Positions 30,283-41,116 of a stretch of 52,456 nucleotides of DNA are shown in pieces. Under the pieces are notes generated by a model. It was not told the DNA's origin, ran no database searches, and worked only from the letters and a program-made list of their open reading frames with translations. This stretch comes from Emiliania huxleyi CCMP1516. Taxonomy: Eukaryota; Haptophyta; Isochrysidales; Noelaerhabdaceae. The translations under genes and the position numbers were made by a program. The stretch's first letter is position 1. Each line of letters starts with the position of its first letter. The DNA lies in the NCBI RefSeq assembly GCF_000372725.1, contig NW_005201349.1, positions 358,984-411,439 on the forward strand, given 5' to 3'.

Positions 30283-33200
30283 CTACCGCCGCGCAGCCAG
30301 GCCGCTGGCACCCGCCGCCGCCGCCTCCTCCGCCGGCTCCTCGGCGAGGTCCTCCACCTCGAAGCAGGGCGAGTGGCCCGCCCCGAGCAGCCGCAGCCGC
30401 GACGCGTGGAAGGAGAGCAGCGACGGCCGGTGCCCCACCGAGACGTAGGTGATGCCGGGCACCGCCGCGAGCGCCTTTGGTGAGTACTTCTCATTGAGTC
30501 ACGAATGAAAGACGTGGGCGGCTGCCGGCGCTTGCGGTCGCCTTGTACATGATCGCCTCGTTGTTGAGGTCGAGCGCCGACGTCGCCTCGTCCAGGATGG
30601 CGAGCCTTGGCTTGCTGACGAGCACGCGCGCGAAGGCGAGCCGCTGCTGCTCGCCCAAGCTGAGCTCGTCGCCCCAGTCGCGCACCGCGTCGAGCCCCTC
30701 GACACCTCGCTCCGCCAGCCGGTCGAGCTGCACCTATCCACTCTCACTCCCCCACCCTCACCCACTCGTCGCGAGCCAGTGTTTGCCTCCCCCCCAGAGC
30801 CGGGTGAGCTGCGCCGTCGCGAGGGCGTCGAGCAAGCTCCCGTCCGTGCCGAGGCTGCTCCCCCTCGCCCACTCGTCGACAGTCCTCGGGTACACCAGCT
30901 GCTGCCTATTCACAGCTCTCTATTCACAGCTCTCCACTCGTCGACAGTCCTCGCGTACACCAGCTGCTGCCGCAGCGAGCCGAGCGTGCAGTACGGCCGC
31001 TGCGGCAGGAACATCGTGTCGGCGGTGTGCGGGCGAGCGATGTCGCCCGAACCGCGGTCCCACAGCCCCGCGACGGCGCGCCTGTGCACCGCGGGGGACC
31101 TGTGAAAGAGGCGCCGTTCTCAGCCGCTTGTCCCGCAGCCCCGCGACGGCGCGCAGCATCGACGACTTGCCGGTGCCGGAGTTGCCCATCACGAGGAGAT
31201 GCCGCCCCGGCTGCACGTCCACAGACACGTTCGAGAAGAGGCGGCGCGAGCCTACGCCCCGTGCAATCTCGGACAACCTCGGACAGCGTCGGACGTCTCT
31301 TGGACCAGCGCCCGGGGAGGAGAGGCGGCGCCGTCCGGCGTAGACAGCGAGAGCTGGCGGACGGCCAACACGCCCCCGCCCGGGACAAGCCCCCCTTCGG
31401 CGTTGCGGACGCCACCGCGCGTCGGCGCGACGACACCCTCCAGCCGCAGCTCACCCTTCCTCCTCCGGGGAGGCGGCGGGGGCGCGCCTCCGCGGCCATA
31501 CAGGACCCTCTCCCAAGCGGAGGGCGCCTAATCTCGCGCAATCTCGGGTGATCTCGCGCATCTCGGCCGATCTCGGGTGGTCTCTCCGCCGCGGAGGGCG
31601 CCTCGCCCCCCCCCGCAGCGGTCTGCGCCGCGGCGCCCGCCTCCGGTCCTGCGGGCGGGCCTCTGCGGCCGAACCTGGCGGCGAAGGGTCCGAGAAGGGT
31701 CCGAGAAGAACCCGAGGGGAGGGCGGCAGGGCGGGGCCTGCTGCGGCCGTACCGAAGCGCGTGCCAGAGGGAGGGGGTGCCTCCGCCCGCCTGTCCACAG
31801 CCTGAAGGTGTGAAGAGACGCCGCTCGCAGCGTGCCGCAGGGAGGGGGATGCCACGCGGCCGCCTCGGCCGAGGCCGCTGCTTCGGCCAGCTGGAAAGTG
31901 GCTGGCGAGGAGGAGGAGGAGGAGGGGCCCTGGTACGCCTCCATGCGGTCCACGAAGGTGGCGAGGCGGCCGAGGCCGGCCGAGAAGGAGGAGAGGCCTA
32001 GAAAAGGAAGGAGGCGTCCGGAAAAAGAAAAGCAGAGGTGCGCGCTGCGCGAGGCGGAGGAGCGGTCCCTCGAACTGGTTGACGATGATGGAGAGGTCTC
32101 CGAGTACGTGGTTGAAGGCGCCTGAGTTGAAGTCACCAGCTCACTTCGACATGAGGGAGAGGTCGCCGAGGAGCGTGGCTGAAGGCGCCCGTCGACTGGG
32201 TGATCACGCCGAGCTCGACGGAGCCGGCAAAGTAGAGCGGCGACACGACGAGCACGGGCAGGATTTGGATCAGGTACGAGTACCCCACCGTGAAGAACTC
32301 GAGGTTGCGCTGCGTGCCTTCAGTACTCAGCCGCTTGACTTAACCAACTAGTCAATGAGTCAAGAACTCGAGGCTGCGCCGCGTGCCGAGGATCGCACGC
32401 TTGTTCTCGACGGCGCCGCCCAGTCGCGAGACTACCTCCTCCTCCTCCTGCGCCTCTCCGCGGTAGAAAGCGATCGACTCCGCATTCTCGCGCAGCCGCA
32501 CGAGCGAGTAGCGCAGGTTCGCCTGCACTCTCCGGCACCCGTGCGCACTCGCGGACCATCTCCCGCCATCTCGGCAGACATCTCGCGCAATCTCGGGCTC
32601 GCCTCCCGCAGGAGCTGCTCGGCGTTTTGCCCGACGAGCGCCTTGCCGAGCTTGACGGTGGTCAGAGTGCCGACACCTAGGAGTGACTCACGAGTGACCG
32701 AATGGGCCCTGCCCCAGCCTGACGGCCGCCAGAGTCCCGACGCCGGCGTAGACAAAGATGGCGTAGAAGAGGTTGGGGTAGATGGAGTAGAGGATGCCGG
32801 AAAAGGAGACGAGATCGATTGCGGCGGTCATCAGCGTGATGAAGAAGTCGAGTGACACCTTGGACGCACCACGTGAGGAAGAGTGAGACATAGCACAGAA
32901 GAGAAGAGACACACAGTGGCGACGACGGCGAGGTGACCACCTTGGTGAAGGCCTGCACGTCCTCGGTCAGCCGCTGGTCCGGGTTGTCGATCTCGGGGTC
33001 GATCTCAAGCTTGTAGTACGCCTGCACCGGAGGCAAGGCTCGAGCGAGGGGAGGGAGGGAGGGGGGCGCCTCGAGTGGTCTCGAGCTTGCGGCGCGCCTT
33101 GTCGGTGCAGTACTGCCGAGACAGCTCCGTGGTCATCCACTCCCGCCTAGGGGAAGGTTCCGAGAAGGTGCCTGGAGGACGGGGTGCGACACCGGCATTC

Positions 33201-33672
33201 GCCTCGCGCGCCAGTTGAGGGCGAGGCGCTGGCGCTGGAACTTGTAGAGGACAGTGAGCGGCGTCGCCACGGCGAGCCCGACGGCGTAGTTGGACGTCTT
33301 CTCCAGGAAGAGCGCCTGGTCCTTTGCTGAGAGCGCCGAGTAGAAGTCGCGGCCGACGTACGAAAAGATGACCGAGATGCCGCTGTTGATGAGGACGAGG
33401 AGCAGCATCAGACCAAAGTTCAGCTTCGCGCCCTCCGCGTTCGAAAAGTAGGGCACGGCCAGCCGCCAGAAGAGGCGCAGCCGCTCCTGGACTGTATCCT
33501 CACGTGCTGGTGCCGCGTGCTCCTCGCGCCGCTCCGTCGCCACCGGCTCGGAGCAGCGCGGCTGAGCCAAGGCATGGTGCGGGCGGGAGACGAGAGGCTG
33601 TCTGCTGAGGGTTAGGCTCGCGCCCGGCGAAACGCAGAGAAGCGCGATCGCAAAGGCACCGGATCGGGGCAT
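30283..33672 (-). CDS. ABC half-transporter (YddA/SbmA-like, ABC_membrane_2 type), 15 exons
   Basis: Exons: 33672-33212, 33146-33098, 33021-32941, 32858-32744, 32676-32603, 32522-32387, 32317-32189, 32121-32068, 31997-31864, 31527-31332, 31251-31155, 31081-30971, 30905-30815, 30733-30542, 30474-30283. Every phase fits; the sum is 2112 nt, 703 residues. A leader (FAIALLCVSPGASL) and a basic stretch suggest plastid or secretory routing. The membrane part runs from LFWRLAVPYFSN to RLATFVDRMEAY, with EIDNPDQRLTEDV typical of the YddA/ABCD group. The ATPase has Walker A GNSGTGKSS, Q-loop FLPQRPY, signature LSLGEQQRLAFAR, Walker B LAILDEATSALD and switch His in SVGHRPSLLSF. All catalytic motifs are present. 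Such half-transporters dimerise; the cargo is unknown. Of 14 introns I place 12 with GC, 1 GT and 1 GA donor. Confidence 0.92.
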
Positions 33673-33682
33673 CGTCCAGAAC

Positions 33683-33690
33683 GAGAATTT
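33683..33690. promoter_or_regulatory. AAATTCTC motif upstream of the ABC transporter gene
   Basis: Minus-strand AAATTCTCG lies 11-18 bp before the ATG at 33672, with a TTAAAAAGAAAAGAAAG run 15-30 bp further upstream. Confidence 0.4.
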
Positions 33691-33847
33691 GGCCGGCTTT
33701 CTTTTCTTTTTAAGGAGCGGCTGAAACCTGAATTTTACAACAAAGCTCCCTGAAACCAGAAACTGCGATGGACTAGCGATAAACTGCACAACACTGGGCA
33801 CAGGACTGGCGCCTATGGCACTAACACAGGTACACCACGGGAGCCGC

Positions 33848-34340
33848 CTAAGCGACTCCTGCGAGGGTGGCGAGGCACTTAGCTCCGTGCACCCGCCCAC
33901 CCCCGCCACAGGCAAGCTCATTCACAACCTGCTCTGCGATTGATTGCCGTGTGAAGAACGACTGAGATACGCTGCTTCTGTGCTTCTGCAGCCCCAGCCA
34001 ATTCTTAGTGGTCCAAGTCACCTCATCGAGGTACTGGGCCCGCGTCAGTTTGTTCTGTAGCACGTTCGCCGCCTTCCGGAGGATCTCGCCGACCCCCTTC
34101 CCGAACCCACCAAACGACTCGAACAGCAGCAGCTTGCACCCTGCACGTCGACGTCCTTGTCTTCCCTGGCGTAGCGATAGTCCCCGCCGTAGGACGGTAT
34201 GCGGCGGTCGCCGCCCACCACCCTGCCCCCCCTGGTATGCCAGCGCCCGGTCCCTTGCCCTCTCTCGCCCTTGCTCTTCCTCTCCCCCTCCATGCCGCCC
34301 CCCCCTCCCCCTCCCCCCCCCCCCCCTCTCCCTCCACCCC
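33848..34340 (-). pseudogene. C-terminal remnant of an algal retroelement-like or unknown ORF
   Basis: The minus strand reads RVVGGDRRIPSYGGDYRYA and REDKDVDVQG in one frame, then, one base shifted, CKLLLFESFGGFGKGVGEIL, NKLTRAQYLDEVTWTTKNWL and a stop at 33848. Composition is strongly protein-like. Upstream the frame dissolves in a GGGGAGGGG run. It reminds me of tails found on repeated ORFs in algal genomes, but I cannot name the family with confidence. The frameshift and missing upstream part argue for a decayed copy. Confidence 0.45.
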
Positions 34341-34846
34341 CCTCCCCCCCTCCCCCTCCTCGCAGTAGGGCCCATGCCCCATGACCATGTTCCGGTAGAA
34401 TGATTCAGAACGAGAAAACGTATGGCTCAAGCATGGCGACGAGGTGGAGTGCACGGTGGAGGGGATCGGCACGCTGCGCAATTCGGTCGTGCAAACTTGT
34501 GACCATGTGCATGCGCACGCACATGCACATGTGCATCTGCATGTGATCGCTCGTGTGTGTCAATGACACGCTGCCTTTTATCTCAACTCAAGACACAGAG
34601 AGAGCCGCCACCATAGAATGAGGGTTAGGTTTCTGGAGCCTCGGGTGCTTTTACGCTTTTGATCGGGTCAGGGGAGAGTTTTGGCTTTTGCCCCGGGCGG
34701 GCCCACTTTATTTGTCGTCGTGTTTTGCCCCAAATCTACGCGGCCGACCGTGCTTTAGCGTTTTCCAAATCGGCCGAACTTTTAGGATACCCTCAGACTA
34801 TGTGGCCGCCACGCAGGCATACAGGGCCGACCTGCCCTGGGAGGAA
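34341..34846. other. Intergenic; TGCACATG-rich repeat at 34497-34550
   Basis: A self-complementary GTGCATGCGCACGCAC region could form a hairpin. A plus-strand frame (YVAATQAYRADLPWEELD, near 34800-34860) looks protein-like and overlaps the 3' end of the next gene, but it has no clear start. Confidence 0.35.
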
Positions 34847-36439
34847 CTAGATCCTCATGACGCAACCCTCAGGGTAACCGCCCCACGAGAAGCGCAACCG
34901 CTCTCGCCACGGCGAGCGGTCCCGCCTAGAGGCACGGGAGCTGCGAGCTGGCCGCGCCTCTGCCGCGTCCAAGACGCTCCAGCTCCCGTCGGCGGGCGCG
35001 ACCTCCTCGTGGTCGCGGATGATCCGGGTGTCAGAGCGGGGCGTCTTCAAGACCGGGGACCTGGGAGTGCCCTCAGGGTCGCTGCTACTTCCATCTGTGC
35101 GTGGCGTCTTGAGGCGAGACTTGAAGCGAGAAGGCGTGCCCTCGCCGCTAGCCGAGCCCGGTGTGTGCGGTGACGCCGCCTCGACGTGATGGTTGTTGGT
35201 TAGAGGATGCCAGCGTCGCCTGCGCCGGTGAAGGTAGCAAACGATGCAGCAGCACAGGAGCAAGATGATCAGGCATGTCACCATCAGTGCAACCTCAAGG
35301 CCGCTCAAGCGTTTGTCGCGCCTTTCCGGATTTTGGCCTGGCCCATCAGGATCGCCATTCTGGTCGATGAGCGGGGGTGGGCTGCTTGGGGGCGGCAAGG
35401 ACCGCGGTGTCTTGAGGTGCGTCGAGTCGGGAGGTCCCTTTGTCCCTTCGGAGAGTCGACGGCTCGACGGCGCGAGCGTGCAGCTCGTCCCGCGAAAGAG
35501 GGTGCAGAGAGCACCGCGCACCTCGAAGCCGCACGTCGTGTCGTCCTTGGTCGAGGCGTCGCAACATTTGCCGTCGTTGGCCACCAGGCTAGAGTCTGTG
35601 TAACCCGCGATGGTTTCGCCTGAGTAGCTGTTCTCGTGGCCGGAGCACGACAGGGGAGGTGGCGGTGGCCTCGGACCCTTGCCGGGAGGGTGAGGCGGTG
35701 GCATGGGCGCCTTGCCAGGGGGATGCGGCGGCGACGGCGGCGGCGACGGCGGCGAGGGCGGCGACGGAGGCGGCGAGGGCGGCGAAGGCGGAGGCGACGG
35801 CGACGGCGGCGGAGAGGGCGGTGGCGGCGGCGGTGTCGGTGGAGAAGGCAGGGACGGTGGCGACGGCGGCGACGAGGGCGACGGAGGCGGCGAGGGCGGC
35901 GAGGGCGGCGAAGGCGGAGGCGGAAGCGACGGCGGCGGTGGTGACGGCGGCGGCGGTGGCGGCGGCGTGGGTGGCGAGGGGGGCGGAGAGGGCGGCGACG
36001 GAGGCGAGGGTGGCAACGGCGGCGGCAACGGCGGCGACGGCGGTGGCGGCGGCGACCTCGGCGGAGAGGGTGGTAAGGGCGGCGGCGAGGGCGGAGAGGG
36101 CAGGGAGGGCGGCGACGGCGGCGACGGAGGCGACGGCGGCGAGGGAAGCGGAGAGGGTGGCGGAGAGGGTGGGGACGGCGGCGACGGAGGCGACGGAGGC
36201 GGCGAGGGCGGCGAAGGCGGAGGCGGAAGCGACGGCGGCGGTGGTAGCGGCGGCGGTGGTGATGGCGGCGGCGGTGGCGAGGGGGGCGGCGAGGGCGGCG
36301 ACGGAGGCGAGGGGGGCAACGGCGGCGGCAACGGCGGCGACGGCGGTGGCGGCGGCGACCTCGGCGGAGAGGGTGGTAAGGGCGGCGGCGAGGGCGGCGA
36401 GGGCGGCAAGGGCGGCGAGGGCGGTGAGGGCGGCGAGGG

Positions 36440-36475
<36 letters not shown>

Positions 36476-37596
36476 AGAGGGTGGCGACGGCGGCGACGGC
36501 GGCGACAGAGGCGGCGAGGGCGGCGAGGGCGGAGGCGACGGCGACGGCGGCGGGGAGGGCGGTGGCAGCGGTTGCGGCGGCGGCGGCGGCGCACTGCCGG
36601 GTGGAAAGGGCGGCGGCGGGCAGGCAGGATTGAAGAGGCCAAAGTGAACTTTCACGCAAGTGCTGTCGGGCACACAGTAGGACCACCAGTGAGATGCAAC
36701 CTTCCCGACGGTGGCGGTGGGCGTGCAGTCCTCGGAGACGACTTCGCACCTGAGAGTGCGATTTGGCGGGAGGTCGCGGGTGCGTTCGGTGCGCATGTCG
36801 TGGTTGTTAGAGAGTGTGTAGTCTGTTGGGTGTGTTAGTAACGGCGAGTCGATGAAGTTGAGTGATGAGGGGCGAGAGGAGGGTATGTGTGTGTCGACGA
36901 AGAGGTGTTGAGACGAGGGGGCGCACACCACGGGTCGTCGCCGTCGCAGGACGTGGCCGGGCAGCCGAATTGGTTTGTGCACCGTGTATCGTACAGGTGC
37001 GCATCCCATTGGACGTCGCAGCGGCACGGCGGTGGTGGGGTTGGCGGCGGGCTCGGCGGCGCCGGCGGCCGTGGCGGAAGACGGGGTGGGATCGGAGGTG
37101 AAGGCGGCGTGGAGGGTGGCGACGGCGGCGATGGCGGCGACGGCGGCGGCGAGGGCGGCGAGGGCGGGGAAGGCGGAGGCGACGGTGGCGGCGCGCCGGG
37201 CGGCGCAATGGGCGCGGTGCAGTAGGTCCAGCCCCCCTGGCCGTGCGAGCCGTTGCAGCCCGGGTTGCTCACGGGGCACCACGTCCCTTGAGGATCTTCG
37301 TCACAGGGCACCCGCATGCAGCCGATTTGGTTGGTGCACCGCGGGTCGTGTTCCGCAGTCGACCAGTAGTCAAGGCACTTACAGACCTGCCCGAGGCCCG
37401 TCAGGCTCAGAGACGGCATCGACGGGCTGTTGCAGTCAACCCGAACACACTGAGCGCCGTCCAGCACCCAGACTCGGATCTTTGTTAGTGCCTGCGGCGG
37501 TATCGAGGTCTCGTGAGTTTTGGCACACGGACTGATAAATTCGGCCCCGCCGCCCCCATCGCCGCCGCCGGGGCTGCGGCGGCCTCGGCGGACCAT
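34847..37596 (-). CDS. Proline-rich single-pass membrane protein (pherophorin/HRGP-like), 2 exons
   Basis: Exons 37596-36929 and 36749-34847 join in frame (GT-AG) to 856 residues. The N-terminal third has two related Cys-rich modules (CTNQIGCMRVPCDED and CTNQFGCPATSCDGD) separated by a PPSPP linker. After another Cys-rich block (YCVPDSTCVKVHFG) comes a stretch of about 310 residues of PPS/PPP repeats, then a third Cys-rich block (KCCDASTKDDTTCGFEV), a transmembrane helix (ALMVTCLIILLLCCCIVCYL) and a basic, Ser/Thr-rich cytoplasmic tail of ~120 residues. This is the plan of hydroxyproline-rich surface glycoproteins. No signal peptide follows the chosen ATG, and a dispersed repeat begins right upstream at ~37605, so the true 5' end may have been lost or moved. 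Confidence 0.75.
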
Positions 37597-37599
37597 CCG

Positions 37600-38165
37600 A
37601 CGCGCCGCGTGAGCGCGTGAAACGGCCTGTCGGCGAAGGCGACTCGCGCTGGCACCCTACTGTCTGAATACGTTTTCCACGTATTCCAAATGACCTCCCA
37701 GAGGCCTGTATTCCACCCGTATTCCACCCGTATTCCACGTATTCCATGGAATACGCCGTATTCCAAGCTCCAAAAATGGACGTATTCCGTATAAAATTTT
37801 CTTCGCTCCGCGAATTCAGACAGTAGGGCTGGCACGTGCACAGAGGGATGTTCACATACGCGGCTACACGTGTGGGCGCCTATCTAGGGGAACATACGCG
37901 CCCCATGCGTGGGCGTGTATGTCACGCGGTACGCGGCTGCGAGTGCAGCCGCCTATGTTGGCCAAGATAGGCGGCTGCACGTGTGGCGCGAGTACCGCTA
38001 TACGCGTCTGCACGTGTGGCCGCGTATCTTGGCTAAGATACGCGCCGGCACAGAATGACACGTATCAGGCCCCGCCGAGCTCGATGAACGCCAGCGGGTG
38101 AGGGCGGCTATTCTCCCCCGAGGCAGGCGAGGATACGCAGTCCCTCGTGTCGCGCGTGTAATGGG
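37600..38165. repeat. Dispersed repeat, copy 2, partly inverted and interrupted
   Basis: 37605-37660 and 37830-37885 are inverted copies of parts of 11903-12005; 37920-38160 is a direct copy of 12010-12200, with the same CTTGGCTAAGATACGCG hairpin. The inverted pieces are split by a ~170-bp GTATTCCAC-rich segment, suggesting an insertion into an older copy or a composite element. Confidence 0.8.
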
Positions 38166-38174
38166 GGACTAGCA

Positions 38175-39639
38175 CTAGCCGTCTTCCACATGGTCCCTCG
38201 GGTCCCTGCTGCTCCTAACGATCTCTTCGTACATCCTCCTGCTGATCTCCGCAACGTCCTGCTCCCTCCCTCGTCTCGCCCTGCGCGTCTGCCCCAACTC
38301 TCCCCCGTCGTCTGCCCTGCGTCGTCTGGCGACTGGTCCTCCATAGTCGGTTGAGGTCGCCGCCCTCCTCGTGCCTCTTCCCAACGTTCCCTCGGCGGTC
38401 GATGCCGTCTGGTCCGCCTCCGCCGTCCCCGGGTCTGACCTGCCCTCGTCTGCACTAGCTTCTGTTTCGTCATCACTGGCGCCTCTCCTCTTCTTTCTCC
38501 TCTTCTTGTATGCTTTGTACATTGCGTCGATTCCTTTTCGCGTGAGCACCACCCTGAAGCTCGCCCAGCAGCGGAACCGCTCCCTAAGTCGAAGGAGCAT
38601 CATCAGTCTCACCCACTTCGCTCGCTGCCCACTGTCTCCGCTCCCTCCCGCTTGAGCTGCCGTCGCGGTGCGGTCCTCGTTCGTCCCACTGGACGCTCGT
38701 GGGTAGCGACGCGAAGCCGACAGCGTCTCCAAGCCGGCCGAGCCGTCCCATGTACTGCTCGTTCTTGCTCCACTGCGTCATGAGATGGTGGTGAGGGAAG
38801 CGGATCGTGGAAGTGCCGCCCTCGGCGGGGCTGACGATAGGGTTGGGCCGTCCACCCTTTGCGGCCTCTTTGTTGCCCTCATGGTTGCTCGCCTGTGGAC
38901 ACGCCGTGGACATGTCACCGACATACGGGACGGAGGAGGGAAGCACAAGTGCCTCGCGCCCAGTACGAGAAGTCGCGCACGTCCAAGTGGTCCGGGTGCA
39001 CGTGCGTCCAGCAGTCATTGTCGACGGTGAGCGAGGCGCCGACGGTGTCTTCCGGGAGGCACTCGCGGCTGCTGTCGACGGTCACATCGCGGACATACGG
39101 GTTGGTCGTGTCGCTGCTGCCCGCGATAGCGTTGGCGATCGTGTCCCGCGTCGCCGTGTCGAGCGGCGAGTCAGCGTCGCACGGCCCGTCAGCAAATTCC
39201 CACCGCGTGGTTGCGGCGGAGCAGGGCGACTCGTCGTACGGCGCCTCGAGGCGAAGCCCCTTGACGACGTAGACGTACTTCCTGCTGCGCGTGTAGAAGG
39301 CGCGCAGCGTCGAAGCATTGAGCTGGAGCAGCTGACTACCGAACACGAGCGGGGCGCACGTCTCTTGCATCTTGCACTTTCCGGACCGCGCGTCAAAAAG
39401 GTCTTTGCGACGTTAGGGCAGCCCGACTTGTAGGTCAGCTCCGACTCTGCGCCCGCAGCGGGGCTATCGAGCGTATTCTGCTCGAGGTGGAGGCGGCCAT
39501 CAAACCGCCAGTACTCGCTCCCCTTAGTTCGGACGATAGAGGCCGTGCAAGGCGGCAGCGTCGGCTCGCCGACGAGAGCATCGAGGACAGCGGCGTCGGC
39601 GACGCCGGCGATGGTCCCTCGGAGTTCACGCGGAGTAGG
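38175..39639 (-). CDS. Unknown secreted-type protein, 5' end missing; frameshift in a T run
   Basis: Reading from 39639: REIRGT-like start (RELRGTIAGVADAAVLDAL), GSEYWRFDGRLHLEQN, YKSGCPNVAKTF; then a one-base shift in a run of five A (39395-39399, T on this strand) and DARSGKCKMQETCAPLVFG, RKYVYVVKGLRLEAPYD, DNDCWTHVHPDHLDVRDFSY to 38960. A GC-AG intron (38959-38893) leads to NHEGNKEAAKGGRPNP, FPHHHLMTQWSKNEQ, LGRLGDAVGFASLPTSVQ. A last exon ends at 38175 with a basic segment (AYKKRRKKRRG) and an acidic tail. Similar Cys-rich CWTHVHPDH blocks occur in uncharacterised algal proteins as far as I recall; no function is known to me. The acceptor of the last exon is uncertain. Confidence 0.55.
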
Positions 39640-39646
39640 CTAGGGC

Positions 39647-41116
39647 TTACCAGACAGAGTCGCGGGTCGAAACTCGAAAGTATTTTTTCGATTTTTCTCT
39701 AACACAGGAACCACCGGAGCCGGGAAGGGAAGGCCCTCCCACTCTCTCGGAGGAGTGGGCCGAGGGGAGCGGGGCGCGCGCGCCGTCGCCGTGCGCGTGC
39801 ACGTCCTGGAGGTGGGCCACGAGCCACGCCCAGGTGAGGCAGACAGAGACGACGAGTGGGCAGAGCAGGAGCAGGAACTGACAGTGCCGCAGCAGCAGCT
39901 GCTGGTCCTATGCCTTGCCTATGGGTCTCTCCTGATTCAAGGCCCGCCAACGTAACCTATGCCTTGCCTATGGGTCTCTCCTGATTCAAGGCCCGCCAAC
40001 GTAACCTATGCCTTGCCTATGGGTCTCTCCTGATTCCGAGGACCACGCTGACATGCCACACGAAACCTTGTCGCTGAAGTACTCGCTCTCGCTGCCGCCA
40101 GAGGAGCCAGGCACGATGGGACGGAAATGCGCAGCGGAAATGGCAGGCTCTGCGTGCGGGACGGTGGCGGCGGAGGGCTCGCTGCGAGAGTCGTGGCTGC
40201 TGCTGCCGGGGTCGCGTGCTTCTGGGGTCGGCTGATGGCTGCTGCTGGGGTGCACGCTCGGCAGAAGCGGCGTCAGCGCATCAGCGGCTGGAGCTCCGAG
40301 GCCTCGAGTCCGTGGGAGCGAAGCGTGGGAGGGGCCCGAGGCACGAGGCGCTTCGCTGCTCGACTCTGTCTCGGCGTCGGTAATTCCATCCTCGGAGGAT
40401 GAGCTGTGCGTCGGAACCAGCATCCACGCTTGCTGCATCTCCAGGCGCCTCGACTCCTCGATCGCACCGAGGAGGTGCGCCTGCTGCTCCAGGAGAGCGG
40501 CCGTCGCAGCACCGAAGGGACGCGGAACGACGATGGCCAACAGCCAGCCCACGACATATGGTATCGTGGTAGCAGGCAGCAGCAGCGTTAGCGCGGAACG
40601 GTTGGTCGTGAGCGCGCACAACAGCGTGCTGTTCAGTCCGCGCAGTGCCAGGAAGGCGGTGATATACCCAGCGGCGTGCATGGGGTCGATTCGCTGTGCG
40701 CCCTGACCGGCGCCGAGCAGCAGCGTCCCCAAGGCCATCAGCCACCACAGGTGTAGTCTGCTGTCCAAGCTGACTGCCATCTCCTCCTTGCAGGCCTCGC
40801 CGTCGACCGCAAGGCTGAGGAACGCTACCCCTTGATGAAGCAGAGGTAACCAGCACACCGCGCTTGACGCAGCCGCTGTGAACCGCCGGGACAGCACCAG
40901 GTAGGCGTGCACGAGGAAGCCCAGGATCATCGCACCCAGCTGCAGTGTGTTGGAGAGCGGGACGTGCCCACGACGCCGCTGGTACGCATACATGACGGCA
41001 AAGAGAGGCATCGGCAAGAGCTGAACCGCCGTTTTCGTACATGCGGCATACGTGCGAAGCTCGCGCGCCGCACGAGACAGCTCGCCCCGCGCCGCAAAGT
41101 CGATCGGGATCGCCAT
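39647..41116 (-). CDS. Multi-pass membrane protein, probably 7 TM, 2 exons
   Basis: Exon 1 41116-40073 encodes six hydrophobic helices (TAVQLLPMPLFAVMYAY; LQLGAMILGFLVHAYLVL; AVCWLPLLHQGVAFLSLAV; LHLWWLMALGTLLLGAG; GYITAFLALRGLNSTLLCAL; LLLPATTIPYVVGWLLAIVV), then a ~140-residue Ser/Pro-rich cytoplasmic region. Exon 2 39907-39647 adds CQFLLLLCPLVVSVCLTWAW, a seventh helix, and a stop. Joining them needs AGC|GACAAG...ATAG|GACCAG, a GA-AG intron whose two ends repeat GAC(A/C)AG; the reading frame fits (434 residues). Without splicing, exon 1 runs on through the 49-bp array and stops at 39986 (376 residues). No family recognised; it is not a clear GPCR. Confidence 0.6.
39908..40036. repeat. 49-bp tandem repeat, 2.6 copies
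   Basis: Units start at about 39909, 39958 and 40007 and are nearly identical. On the minus strand each complete unit carries AG|G steps (AATCAG|GAGAG and GCATAG|G), i.e. potential splice acceptors. The array fills most of the inferred intron 39908-40072 of the membrane-protein gene. Confidence 0.95.

Noticed and set aside
35636..36647. Gly/Asp-rich and Ala/Thr/Val-rich frames opposite the proline-rich gene
   Set aside because: Shadows of the PPS codon repeats; the minus-strand frame alone has flanking Cys modules and a TM helix.
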